Origin: a virus
Virus record (IMG/VR): IMGVR_UViG_3300017770_000036
Span: 1-42,098 of that record
Direction: 5' to 3' (one strand)
DNA: 42,098 bases
The translations under genes were made by a program, and so were the position numbers. The stretch's first letter is position 1. Each line of letters opens with the position of its first letter. Shown piece after piece: positions 21,455 to 29,802 of the stretch. Under the pieces are notes generated by a model, which was given only the letters and a program-made list of their open reading frames with translations, had not been told where the DNA came from and did not search any database.

Positions 21455-21921
21455 TATAATATTATTATATCATCAGCATATTTATAAGCGGTATCTCCAT
21501 CGTTATTCTTATAAGCCTCTAATACCTCTTTTCTATTACCCTTCTTTTTAAGCGATAAGTGAATCCATGCAAAATCAAATTCATTAATCATTTGGTCAAA
21601 CTCTAAATGAGAATTTATAATCCAATCATATATTTTCTTATTATTCATTTGTCCATTTTCCCAAAACTGCAAATCCAAAGCTTGAGCCTTGCAATGTTGG
21701 CTACGAGTACTTCCGCCAATAGCACGATTAAGTTCTTTGGAACGATAACCACTAGTGATCCGAATAGGACCCAGCTCGTCACGCATAGGCTGTACGAGAT
21801 TAGATATAAGCCTTTGCATATTTTCCAAATGTTCTTTTGTCGGCTCATTACTTATGCCTAATCTTGTTGCTGTATTACTTCGAGTTATTTCTGATAATAC
21901 AAAATTTTTACTTAGTCTCAT
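21454..21921 (-). CDS. M15A-type peptidase endolysin
   Basis: A 155-residue protein of the peptidase M15A family. RITSGYRSKELNRAIGGST is followed by SQH76, then ALD83 and the FAWIH121 site, giving the H-D-H zinc triad. Enzymes of this type cleave D-Ala-containing bonds in peptidoglycan peptides. No signal peptide is visible, so the holin must release it. It sits between the secreted thioredoxin-like gene and the holin, to which it is coupled. Confidence 0.88.
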   Translation of the reverse strand: MRLSKNFVLSEITRSNTATRLGISNEPTKEHLENMQRLISNLVQPMRDELGPIRITSGYRSKELNRAIGGSTRSQHCKAQALDLQFWENGQMNNKKIYDWIINSHLEFDQMINEFDFAWIHLSLKKKGNRKEVLEAYKNNDGDTAYKYADDIIIL

Positions 21922-21929
21922 AATTTAAT

Positions 21930-22265
21930 TTAAAATGCTTCCATTACAATTTCATCTATAGAGTTTTGTACTTCGCCTTTAGTGGCCTCCATAGTCATCA
22001 TAATATTAGCTTGAAATCTTTTTACTTCTTCGTTGTTGTTAAATATAACAATAGTAGGAACAACCACTATCTTATATTCTTTAGACCATCTTGAATCTGC
22101 GGCTATATCAACTCTTTGAGTTTCGCAGTCTGATAGCTTTGATAGCCAAGCCACCTCGTTAGATTTATTAAAACTAGCATTAAACTCAACAGCAACCATC
22201 CCGCTAGGAAAATCTTGAGCTATACTTGTAAGTGGAATTAATAATAAAAATAATAATTTTTTCAT
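21930..22265 (-). CDS. Secreted thioredoxin-fold protein without CxxC
   Basis: A 111-residue protein with a clean signal peptide (MKKLLFLLLIPLTSIAQ). The rest follows a thioredoxin pattern: MVAVEFNASFNKSNEVAWLS, then CETQRVDIAADSRWSKEYKI and VVVPTIVIFNN, including the cis-Pro strand. At the usual CxxC site (after FNA) the residues are SFNKSN, so it lacks the redox pair; a single Cys (C47) remains. It would sit in the periplasm. A structural or chaperone role is more likely than disulfide exchange; this is inference. Confidence 0.7.
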   Translation of the reverse strand: MKKLLFLLLIPLTSIAQDFPSGMVAVEFNASFNKSNEVAWLSKLSDCETQRVDIAADSRWSKEYKIVVVPTIVIFNNNEEVKRFQANIMMTMEATKGEVQNSIDEIVMEAF

Positions 22266-22269
22266 AAGA

Positions 22270-22554
22270 TTATTTTAGTTTATCAATCTTATCCTCCATC
22301 CTCAGCATTTGTGTTTTTATTTCTGTTACATCTTCTTGTGTAGACATAATAGTTTGTCTAATAAGTTGATCCTTCATGTCATATTCCATGCGTGTAATTT
22401 CAGGATCTGCAGGTAGTGGTAATTTTTTAGCCTCTGCTATATCTGCTTGTAACACAAACCATCCACTAATTATAGCCGCCATTGCAAAAGCTATTCCAGC
22501 TAAAGTTTTTATGCTTATTTGTACAGCTGTATCTTCATTTAATTCTTTTGCCAT
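22270..22554 (-). CDS. Membrane-anchored coiled-coil protein, spanin-like
   Basis: A 94-residue protein with a short N-terminus, one hydrophobic segment at about residues 16-36 (TLAGIAFAMAAIISGWFVLQ), and a periplasmic coiled coil (RMEYDMKDQLIRQTIMSTQE to the end). This is the layout of inner-membrane spanins, which connect to the outer membrane for the last step of lysis. No lipoprotein partner with a lipobox was found next to it, so it may be a one-component disruptor or have another role. Confidence 0.55.
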   Translation of the reverse strand: MAKELNEDTAVQISIKTLAGIAFAMAAIISGWFVLQADIAEAKKLPLPADPEITRMEYDMKDQLIRQTIMSTQEDVTEIKTQMLRMEDKIDKLK

Positions 22555-22556
22555 TT

Positions 22557-23657
22557 TTAGAATATTACATAATTAAGGCCAACGCTAAAGTTGTGCCATT
22601 TTCTGTTCCAATATTTATTATACTTGCCTTCTACAAATATACCTAAACTTTTGTTAAATCTATAACCGTAGATTAATCCAACAGAATAATCCATCCATTG
22701 CTTGTTATTGTTATATTTGTGGTAAGAATATTCGTTATCTGTATCTAGATGATAAGGCATTAAATTACCCCAAGTATGAAACCAAAAGTCTTTTGTAAAG
22801 TGATAATAGTCAAATCCTGCGACTATTGAATACTCAACTATATTACCTATTAGCGATCTTTGTTTTGAAACATAATCATTTATTACTTCAGGTATCACGA
22901 CTTCTTCCCATACTTCTTGACTAGTTGCTACTACGTCTCCATTGGGTGCTGAGTATTGTCCATCTAATGTTATATTGTATCCCTCCTGAAGAGCCAAATA
23001 TGTATAGTGTAATGTCCCATTGTCCAGCACCCAATCTGCCAGGGGGTCAAAACCGTATGGCTCTGCAAGTCTTTGAACGGCTCCCACGTTAAAAGATAAT
23101 TTACCTTCTTTAATTTGTAGTCTAAATCTTTCTGATGCCTCAAAGTATTTTATATCTGCAAATCCGTCTGCTAAATATTCTACCTTACTAACCCATTTAT
23201 CTGCAACGTATCTTACAAAGTGATGTTGGTTAGTATAGTTTATACCTAATCGTCTTACAAAATCAGCTTCGAACAAATACTCAAAACCATCAACTCTACC
23301 GATTGTCGCGGCATCAGAATAAGAATTTTCCGTACCATTATAAAAAGTGTTGGCTCTGTTCTCATATCCAAATCTTTTAATCTTTCTAATACCAATAGAT
23401 ATATTATAATCAAATGGAGTTTTAATAGTTTCTTCTTCTAGAGATCCAGATGTTACAGACCATATTTGATTGTCACCTAATGATGTACCACCATTAACCG
23501 CTGAATAAAATGTAGAATATTTAAATATTTTATGTAGTCCCTGAGCGTTGCATGAGGGAACCAATAAACCAAAAAACACAACATAGAATAAAACTAGTAT
23601 TAACCAAAAAGACAAATATCCAACATCAGGTGTAAAAAATTCTTTTAATCTCTTCAT
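22557..23657 (-). CDS. Probable outer-membrane beta-barrel protein
   Basis: A 366-residue protein. A long basic N-terminus (MKRLKEFFTPDVGYLSF) leads into a hydrophobic stretch and SCNAQG, a plausible signal peptide. The rest alternates polar and hydrophobic residues with many aromatic girdle residues and ends in NFSVGLNYVIF with a terminal Phe, as in outer-membrane barrel proteins. Its ATG overlaps the stop of the T9SS cargo gene (ATGA). No PorP/SprF signature was recognised. A virion component or an envelope-modifying protein are alternatives. Confidence 0.6.
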   Translation of the reverse strand: MKRLKEFFTPDVGYLSFWLILVLFYVVFFGLLVPSCNAQGLHKIFKYSTFYSAVNGGTSLGDNQIWSVTSGSLEEETIKTPFDYNISIGIRKIKRFGYENRANTFYNGTENSYSDAATIGRVDGFEYLFEADFVRRLGINYTNQHHFVRYVADKWVSKVEYLADGFADIKYFEASERFRLQIKEGKLSFNVGAVQRLAEPYGFDPLADWVLDNGTLHYTYLALQEGYNITLDGQYSAPNGDVVATSQEVWEEVVIPEVINDYVSKQRSLIGNIVEYSIVAGFDYYHFTKDFWFHTWGNLMPYHLDTDNEYSYHKYNNNKQWMDYSVGLIYGYRFNKSLGIFVEGKYNKYWNRKWHNFSVGLNYVIF

Positions 23658-26131
23658 TTCTTTAATACTTTTGTAGTGCTAATATTACCATTATATGTTA
23701 CGCTAAAATTATATATACCTGCAGGCAATAAACTTACATCTAATTGATTTAAGCCTTTTGTAGTATATTTCTCTTTAACTTGTATTATAAGCTTACCAGA
23801 TATATCATATACTTTTATGGCTACAGGACCGTTTGTTAATATATTTAATACATCACCCATAGGATTAGGATACATAACTATGTCGTGTCCTCTAAGTAAA
23901 TCTCTTGTGTCTAATGGACTATCCCAAGAACAGCTCCAATATATTTGCTCACATTTATTATCCCACTCATTACTACAGCAATAAGGGTCTACCATAATAA
24001 CCCAAGCATAGCATGTATCGTTTAACCAGTATGGAACACCAGGACCTCCTATACAACCTGCATCGTACAAACAACTTCCATCGTCTGTGTTATACACTGC
24101 ATCATAATTATATCCAAGCGGATCCATACAACCCTCTAAAACATCTATGCAATTACCGTTGTCTGTATTAGCTAAAATATCGTAATTAAAAGCGTTTACG
24201 TCTGTACAACCATATATTACATTTATACAAGAGAAGTCCTCTGTATTAGCTTCTAAACTGTAATTAAAGGCATTTGGGTCTGTACATCCAGGAGTTACTG
24301 GAATACACGATCCATTATCGGTGTTAGCAACAGCATCATAATTAAATGCAGTAGAATCACTGCACCCAAATATAAAAGGGATACAATTATCGCTTGCCGT
24401 GTTTGCCTCTTCATTATAATTATACATTGTAGGATCCATGCACCCTATTATAACGGGGATGCAACTACCGTCATTAACATTAGCATCTATTTCAAAGTTA
24501 AATGCAAGAGGATCCGTACACCCTAAAACGGGGTATATACAATTATCATTATTTACGTTTGCTGTACTATCGTAGTTAAGAGCTAAATTATCCGTACAGC
24601 CAAAGTATAAACAAGACTCGTCTGCTGTATTTGCTTCAGGATTATAATTCCATGCTTCATTATCCATACAACCAACTACTACAGCTACACAACTCTCATC
24701 GTCTACATTAGCAAAAGAATCATAATTAAATGCAAAGGGTGAGGTACAACCTTCTACGATTTCTATACAACTAGCATCATCTGTGTTAGCCAGTAAATCG
24801 TAATTAAGAGCTTGTTCATCCAAACACCCGTAGACTGTAGGAACACAGTAATCTCCGCAAAAAGGGAAACCGTTGTATACATGCCAAAAAGGAGGGGCAT
24901 ATGCTTTTAAAGCTCCAGCACCATTATCTGCAAATGGATACATACCTCCCTGTAAAGATACGTCACCTGATGAGTTAATAAGTCTAAATGAGTTATGCAT
25001 AGTCTGAAAAGCGACTTCTGCAGCGGGAGTTTGTGGACTAGCTATTTGAAAATAATATACTTTAACAGGTTTATCTGTCTCTAATGTTATACCAAACTCT
25101 TGTGAGTAAGGTCCAGGCCCCATAGTATATGTACCAAGAATACTATCTTCTTGTACTACCCCTATGTAACAATCACCCCAACCGTCACCACCATCGTCTT
25201 CTATAATAAGAGTGTAGTTACATGTAGGTATAATTTCGTTTAATGTAGCTTCAGGGTTATAGTTAAAAGAATTAGGATTAATACAGCCTAAAGTGTGTAG
25301 TGTTTCACAGCTACCATCATCAAGATTAGCTTGTGGATTAAATTCTAGATATGTGTTATTTGTACAACCTTCTATTGCAGGTATATCGCACTGATCTAAC
25401 CATATAGGACCAGAGTATGCTGCATTACCAAAACCTGCGGTATCTAACACCCATAGCGTGTCTAAACTACCACAAGGCTCTGCGTCACCAAGTATTACAA
25501 AATTACCGTCTGTACCACCAAATAAAGAACCTTCTAAGCCGTCACCATATATATCACTAAGTATAAGTTCTACGCCTGTTTCAGGTACACATAAATCATA
25601 TATAATAGTTTGATTAGCTTGTTCGTAAGAGTATTCACCAGCTGTAACGCTTTCTACAGCTTGTCCATTAGATAGGTCGGTAAGAATCCAACCTGTTTCA
25701 CCAGGGTATTGGTCTAATTTAATTTCAAAAATCATTTTAACTTCACCGTCAGAGCAGCTTACGCCAACACAACTATTGTCGTCTGCTTCAGCCCAAGGGT
25801 TAAAATTAGGCGCTTCTGGGTTAGTGCATCCAAATACAGGATACTCACATGATCCGTCATTGTAATTAGCTTCAGGTACAAAATTTAAAGCTAACATATC
25901 TGTACATCCCTGAACTGTATCTATTGGTATAGGGCAATCACCCTCATCGTAATTAAACTCCTCACAATTGAAATCTATAATGTTTCCATTCCAAGAATAT
26001 TGACTATTGTCACAATACCCGTCTCCTAACCAATTTATTGGTGCTTCTGTGCCATAGCAGTCTACAAATACGCTGTCTTGCGAATAACATGCTAAACTAC
26101 TAAATAATAGGGCGAATAGAATTTTCCTCAT
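23654..26131 (-). CDS. Secreted GCTD-repeat protein with T9SS sorting domain
   Basis: An 825-residue protein. It has a signal peptide (MRKILFALLFSSLACYSQ) and a Cys-rich segment (residues 25-66) resembling a Lin12/Notch-type repeat. Repeats of about 26 residues follow, of the form GCTDxxAxNYxxxANxDDGSC: two at 75-126, two at 255-304, ten in tandem at 435-690. Two unrelated domains lie between (about 127-254 and 305-434). The C-terminus (about 749-825: MYPNPMGDVLNI, VYDISGKLI, LPAGIYNFSV) matches the type A T9SS sorting domain used by Bacteroidetes to export proteins to the cell surface. I infer a phage-encoded cell-surface protein carried by the host T9SS. Confidence 0.85.
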   Translation of the reverse strand: MRKILFALLFSSLACYSQDSVFVDCYGTEAPINWLGDGYCDNSQYSWNGNIIDFNCEEFNYDEGDCPIPIDTVQGCTDMLALNFVPEANYNDGSCEYPVFGCTNPEAPNFNPWAEADDNSCVGVSCSDGEVKMIFEIKLDQYPGETGWILTDLSNGQAVESVTAGEYSYEQANQTIIYDLCVPETGVELILSDIYGDGLEGSLFGGTDGNFVILGDAEPCGSLDTLWVLDTAGFGNAAYSGPIWLDQCDIPAIEGCTNNTYLEFNPQANLDDGSCETLHTLGCINPNSFNYNPEATLNEIIPTCNYTLIIEDDGGDGWGDCYIGVVQEDSILGTYTMGPGPYSQEFGITLETDKPVKVYYFQIASPQTPAAEVAFQTMHNSFRLINSSGDVSLQGGMYPFADNGAGALKAYAPPFWHVYNGFPFCGDYCVPTVYGCLDEQALNYDLLANTDDASCIEIVEGCTSPFAFNYDSFANVDDESCVAVVVGCMDNEAWNYNPEANTADESCLYFGCTDNLALNYDSTANVNNDNCIYPVLGCTDPLAFNFEIDANVNDGSCIPVIIGCMDPTMYNYNEEANTASDNCIPFIFGCSDSTAFNYDAVANTDNGSCIPVTPGCTDPNAFNYSLEANTEDFSCINVIYGCTDVNAFNYDILANTDNGNCIDVLEGCMDPLGYNYDAVYNTDDGSCLYDAGCIGGPGVPYWLNDTCYAWVIMVDPYCCSNEWDNKCEQIYWSCSWDSPLDTRDLLRGHDIVMYPNPMGDVLNILTNGPVAIKVYDISGKLIIQVKEKYTTKGLNQLDVSLLPAGIYNFSVTYNGNISTTKVLKK
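24059..24829 (-). repeat. Ten tandem repeats of about 26 codons (GCTD repeats)
   Basis: This part of the T9SS cargo gene holds ten consecutive 72-78-base units coding for the form GC(T/M)DxxAxNYxxxANxxDxxC. Each unit has a conserved Cys at both ends and an Asn-Tyr in the middle; the DNA has diverged between units. Two further pairs lie earlier in the protein (residues 75-126 and 255-304). Related repeats are widespread in secreted proteins of marine Bacteroidetes. Confidence 0.85.
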
Positions 26132-26340
26132 TGCTTTGCAAATTTTTCAACCCCTGATATACCAAAACAGCCAAGTACAACCCAAACAAAAGAATCGTAG
26201 ACAAACTCGTTAATAACTAAGTCTGTGCCTACCCATCCAGTAACAAGATCTGCTACCATGATCATACACATAATTGCAAAAGCTATAAATCCTACTACAG
26301 CTTTTTCATTCCAGGAATTGTCGTTCTTAAATATTTCCAT
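26128..26340 (-). CDS. Two-pass membrane protein, holin-like
   Basis: A 70-residue protein with two hydrophobic helices at about residues 15-35 and 45-62 (AVVGFIAFAIMCMIMVADLV and FVWVVLGCFGISGVEKFAK). It resembles small membrane proteins in lysis regions of other Bacteroidetes phages as I recall them. Its stop overlaps the T9SS cargo start (ATGA). It may be a second holin or antiholin, or an envelope helper for the secreted cargo. Confidence 0.6.
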   Translation of the reverse strand: MEIFKNDNSWNEKAVVGFIAFAIMCMIMVADLVTGWVGTDLVINEFVYDSFVWVVLGCFGISGVEKFAKQ

Positions 26341-26509
26341 TTTTCTTTTTGTGGTTAATAAATCTTTTCTCTTTATCCCACATTTCCTGTATTATTCTGT
26401 TACCAAGATCTACTTCATCTTTTAAGTCTATCTTGTTACATGTACATTTATTTTTAGAGCAACACCATGCGTGGTTTAATCTTTTTAATTGCCCTACTAA
26501 ATCTTTCAC
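26327..26509 (-). CDS. Small Cys-containing hypothetical protein, GTG start
   Basis: A 60-residue frame starting with GTG at 26509 (begins KDLVGQLKRLNHAWCCSKNK after the start residue). It contains CC, C and C within 10 residues, then a charged helix. The GTG directly follows a TATATTTG -7 element, so the transcript would start too late to include it if that element is used; the start or the promoter call may be wrong. Overlaps the next gene by 14 bases. Confidence 0.45.
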   Translation of the reverse strand: MKDLVGQLKRLNHAWCCSKNKCTCNKIDLKDEVDLGNRIIQEMWDKEKRFINHKKKNGNI

Positions 26510-26516
26510 AAATATA
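26509..26516 (-). promoter_or_regulatory. TATATTTG element ahead of the lysis block
   Basis: On the minus strand TATATTTG occupies the 12-base gap between the baseplate-type gene ending at 26522 and the Cys-rich small protein, overlapping the GTG of the latter. It may provide a separate late promoter for the envelope/lysis genes. No -33 TTG is visible. Confidence 0.3.
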
Positions 26517-26521
26517 AGTAT

Positions 26522-26911
26522 TTAATCGTTGTTAATTTTAAATTTTCCGTACATCCAAGTTTTAGTTTCAGTATTTGTGGATACATTATTTAATACTACA
26601 TTTTTTACAAAAACTAATTTGTGTTTATATGTTTTTGGTAGTATACCTGTGTCTGCAACAGATAGCTTAATAGTTATTTTACCGTCTGAACTTGGAGATC
26701 CACCTGTTAAGGTAGATGAGATGCCATCAGATTGTGTTTTTGTTATATGAACACCTGTGTCGTCATAAACTGTAAAAGTTATAGTACTATATTGTGATAG
26801 ATCAAAAGCAGATCCAGAACTGTCTGCTATAACTAAATTAATTGTAGACGTATTATTTTCTCTAATTATAATATCTATCTTCTGCGCTATGTCTGTACTT
26901 ATTGTTGCCAT
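26522..26911 (-). CDS. Virion module C, BppU-like N-terminal domain
   Basis: A 129-residue beta-rich protein: MATISTDIAQKIDIIIRENN at the start and KTWMYGKFKIN at the end. It is a paralogue of the genes at 29802-30197 and 37734-38258, which share the MAxxIxxDIAxxVxIxxRxNDS start and a Y-x-Y-x-L and W/M-x-YGKF end. The pattern resembles N-terminal immunoglobulin-like domains of baseplate upper proteins (BppU) that attach receptor-binding fibres. It follows the collagen-like gene after one base. Confidence 0.6.
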   Translation of the reverse strand: MATISTDIAQKIDIIIRENNTSTINLVIADSSGSAFDLSQYSTITFTVYDDTGVHITKTQSDGISSTLTGGSPSSDGKITIKLSVADTGILPKTYKHKLVFVKNVVLNNVSTNTETKTWMYGKFKINND

Positions 26912-26912
26912 A

Positions 26913-27365
26913 TTATGATACGTTTACTACTCCTCTATTATTCCAAAGTTTATTTTTTGTTTTTGGTTTACTTGTAGGTAATGTACTAGCATCTAACTTT
27001 GATGCGTCTGTTGTACCTGCGGCACCGTCTGCACCGTCTGCACCTGCAGCACCTGCAGCACCTGTTGCTCCAGTATCACCTTTATCTCCTTTAGCACCTG
27101 CAGAACCAGTAGCTCCTTTAGGGCCTGTTGCTCCTGTGTCCCCTTTAGCTCCATCGCCTACATCATTAACTAAATGTCTTCTTATCTCATTAAACTCTTC
27201 TTGCATTAAACCTATTTGATATACCAATGCAGCTAACGCAGGTTCTTTATCAGGAATATCTGCTATTTTACTTAAGTATCCAGCATCAAACTCATCTTTA
27301 AGTTTGTCTTTATCACTACCTGTTTTATCGTGAACGTCATCAAATTTTTTATCTGCTAATGCCAT
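26913..27365 (-). CDS. Collagen-like virion-associated protein
   Basis: A 150-residue protein. After an acidic helical N-terminal half (MALADKKFDDVHDKTGSDKD to about residue 66) it has about 16 Gly-x-y triplets (residues 70-117: GDTGATGPKGATGSAGAKGD), a collagen-like triple-helix stalk. Such stalks are common in phage fibres. It starts one base after the next stop and is flanked by fibre genes, so it is probably a tail-fibre or baseplate part. The short C-terminus (DASKLDASTLPTSKP onward) may attach to the virion. Confidence 0.7.
   Translation of the reverse strand: MALADKKFDDVHDKTGSDKDKLKDEFDAGYLSKIADIPDKEPALAALVYQIGLMQEEFNEIRRHLVNDVGDGAKGDTGATGPKGATGSAGAKGDKGDTGATGAAGAAGADGADGAAGTTDASKLDASTLPTSKPKTKNKLWNNRGVVNVS
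27015..27158 (-). repeat. Collagen-like Gly-x-y triplet run
   Basis: This codes for about 16 consecutive Gly-x-y triplets within the 150-residue protein, dominated by Ala, Asp, Thr and Lys, without the hydroxylated proline of animal collagen. The DNA is GC-richer than its surroundings because of Gly, Ala and Pro codons. Confidence 0.75.
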
Positions 27366-27366
27366 G

Positions 27367-29802
27367 CTATGTAGTTAAATCAAATATTAATTCTATTGTT
27401 ATGTTTTGACCACCGTCAGGGTCTTCCGTTGGGTCAACCTTTATAGCCATTGTGTCTCCTTTGCTGTATGCGTTACTTACTGAAGTAAAATCAAATTCAA
27501 CTGCAGCACTTGCGCCTACGGTAGCATCAACATCACCTAAGACTGTGGTTACAGTAGCACCACTCGCTCCTTTATATAGTTTTAAGTTAGTGCTGCCCAT
27601 ATCAGTTTCACTCCTAAGAATCATTTTCTTTACATACCCATCGTAAGGAAAAGTAAAGTTTACATATTCAGGAGATGATGTAGCAGTGTTTTGCTCATTT
27701 AAACTACCATTTAATGGTATATACCTTGCGTAAGGATAGCTCATAAACCAACCAGCATGTATAAAATGATGATGCGTGTTTACAAGAGCTAAAGTACCAC
27801 TAGCGTCTGGAACATCTAAAGTTCTGTTCGTTGTAGTTGCAGAGTTTCTAAATCTAGTTTTACTTCCACCAGTAGATTTAACAACAAATAATTGTTCACT
27901 GATTTCAAGACTACCAGCTAGCACTTCATTAGCATCATTTTTAATGTAATTATCTGCTGCCGATACTGCACTAACTGCATTTGCATCTGTATATGCTGCA
28001 GGTATAGTGGGCTTATTAAGTATTTGTGCGTCACCACTTGTAGCATTCCAATCACTTTGTACATTAACTTCTGCACCCGATGCTATACCATCAAGTTTAT
28101 CGTGATGCGCGGTAGACATAAGACCATCAGCTGAACTTGTAGCTTCAGAAAGATTGTTTGTAATAGAAGAAGCCCCTAAGTCTAAAGCTATTTTACCACT
28201 TTCTATAACAAGACCACCATTAGCTTTAAGGTCTACAGAAATAGCATTAAAAGACAGAGCTATGCCGTCCATTCCTAAATATATATATGGTGTTACAAAT
28301 GTACCATCTTTTCTTAAAAACTTATTACTATGTACACTAGAACCAGCAGGGACTAAACCAGCAGCATAACTATTGCCACTACCCATTGCATCGTATGTGG
28401 TATTTGTATCTGTATAGTTACTAGCGTGTACTGTTCCAGCATTTTCAACAGTAAGGTCAACCTTAGCTGTGTTCGCAGTAATTGCGTCAGCTTGGCTGGT
28501 AGTAATACCAACCTTAGCTGTATTGGCTGTAATAGCCGATGCTTGTGAACCGCTAATCGTAGTTGTATCTCCTGCTAAAGCAGTTGTAGAGGTTGTTCCA
28601 AGACCAGGAAAAGAAACTTTAGAATTGTTAGTTGTAATGTCAGAGGCTTGCTGTGTAGTAATGCCAACTTTTGCAGTGTTAGCTGTAATAGCATTTGATT
28701 GCGCAGTAGATATTGTAGTAGTGTCACCAGCTAATGCCGTAGTACTTGTAGTTCCTAATTGCAGTAAAGTTGGTTTGTTTAATATTTCTGAATCACCACT
28801 AGTAGAGTTCCAATCTGCATTTACATTTACCTCAGCTCCTGTGGAAACCCCATCTAGTTTGTTAAACATGTCATTAGTCATAACTCCCCAGCTTGACGTA
28901 GTAGAGGCAGGTAAGTCAACGCCCTCTCCGTCACTAGAATTTACTCTTAACTTAGATCCATTAGCTTCGTGTGATAAGTTTGTTGTTACATTAGTTTCTT
29001 TAGCGGTGTTTGCAACTATAGCATTTGATTGGCTTGTAGTTATACTAGTCTTAGCTGTGTTAGCAGCAACATCCACACCTACATCTATACCATCTACGGT
29101 TCCAGTTATAGTTAGATTACCATTTTGATCTAAAGACGCAATTGTAGTGTTAGATGTATTTTTAAAATCAATTGTAGTATTAGATTTTATTTCTAGAGAA
29201 TCAGATGTAGGTCCTGTAATTCTTGCAGGGCTTTGCCCTAATAAATCTAAATTAGTTACAGTAACAGTCCCGTTTAAGGTAACATCATCCTCTATTTCAT
29301 TTGTACCTACAGCGTTGCCTTGTATTAGCTCTCTTACAACATTATTGTTTGCAATTTGTGCTGCAAAAATAGTCCCATCCTCTATTTGAACACCAGTAAC
29401 AATATCTGCAGATAACAAATCTCTATTGATAGTTCCGTTTGATATTTTATCAGCAGTAATAGTCCCGTCTTGTATTTTACTACCAGTAATGGCGCTATCA
29501 ACTATCATGTCATTACTTATAGAGCTGTTTAATATTACATCTCCATAAACTGATCCTGATTGTAGATGAGTATTGTTAATTGAATCTGCTGCAATTTTTT
29601 GTGAGGTTACAGCATTATCCTCAACTATTGATTGACCATTAGGCCCTCTAGATCCTGTAGGCCCAGACTCACCTGTAGCTATAAACTTTATAGTTCCAAC
29701 AGAATCACCTGAACCAGAAACACTGCCACCATTTTCTATTGTTATATTTACAGTTGGGTCTGTTTTACTTTTTAATGATATGTTTACAATATTGTTAGAC
29801 AT
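27367..29802 (-). CDS. Long tail fibre with repeat-rich shaft
   Basis: An 811-residue protein. It starts with a short attachment region (MSNNIVNISLKSKTDPTVNI) and a short collagen-like stretch (GESGPTGSRGPNGQ). A long shaft of Asn/Thr/Ala/Ile-rich repeats follows, such as the TSQADAITANTAKV family, and two copies of KLDGVSTGAEVNVNADWN with SGDSEILNKPT, a repeat known from many phage fibres. The C-terminal 120 residues form an unrelated domain (HHHFIHAGWFMSYPYARYIP), probably the receptor-binding head. The stop and the next gene's ATG are one base apart. Confidence 0.85.
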   Translation of the reverse strand: MSNNIVNISLKSKTDPTVNITIENGGSVSGSGDSVGTIKFIATGESGPTGSRGPNGQSIVEDNAVTSQKIAADSINNTHLQSGSVYGDVILNSSISNDMIVDSAITGSKIQDGTITADKISNGTINRDLLSADIVTGVQIEDGTIFAAQIANNNVVRELIQGNAVGTNEIEDDVTLNGTVTVTNLDLLGQSPARITGPTSDSLEIKSNTTIDFKNTSNTTIASLDQNGNLTITGTVDGIDVGVDVAANTAKTSITTSQSNAIVANTAKETNVTTNLSHEANGSKLRVNSSDGEGVDLPASTTSSWGVMTNDMFNKLDGVSTGAEVNVNADWNSTSGDSEILNKPTLLQLGTTSTTALAGDTTTISTAQSNAITANTAKVGITTQQASDITTNNSKVSFPGLGTTSTTALAGDTTTISGSQASAITANTAKVGITTSQADAITANTAKVDLTVENAGTVHASNYTDTNTTYDAMGSGNSYAAGLVPAGSSVHSNKFLRKDGTFVTPYIYLGMDGIALSFNAISVDLKANGGLVIESGKIALDLGASSITNNLSEATSSADGLMSTAHHDKLDGIASGAEVNVQSDWNATSGDAQILNKPTIPAAYTDANAVSAVSAADNYIKNDANEVLAGSLEISEQLFVVKSTGGSKTRFRNSATTTNRTLDVPDASGTLALVNTHHHFIHAGWFMSYPYARYIPLNGSLNEQNTATSSPEYVNFTFPYDGYVKKMILRSETDMGSTNLKLYKGASGATVTTVLGDVDATVGASAAVEFDFTSVSNAYSKGDTMAIKVDPTEDPDGGQNITIELIFDLTT

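Noticed and set aside
24059-24829. Regularly spaced repeats of about 72-78 bases that a repeat finder could flag as a CRISPR array.
   Set aside because: The repeats are in frame in one long gene, code for Cys-bounded GCTD units and differ in DNA between copies. There are no identical repeats with unique spacers and no cas genes.
28469-29128. A long plus-strand open frame opposite the tail fibre.
   Set aside because: It is the antisense of repeated Ala/Thr/Asn codons, a common artefact; the fibre protein on the minus strand has clear domains and coupled neighbours.
27367-29802. Repeats in the fibre that might mark a diversity-generating retroelement.
   Set aside because: No reverse transcriptase or template/variable repeat pair is visible in the window; the repeats are ordinary shaft repeats.
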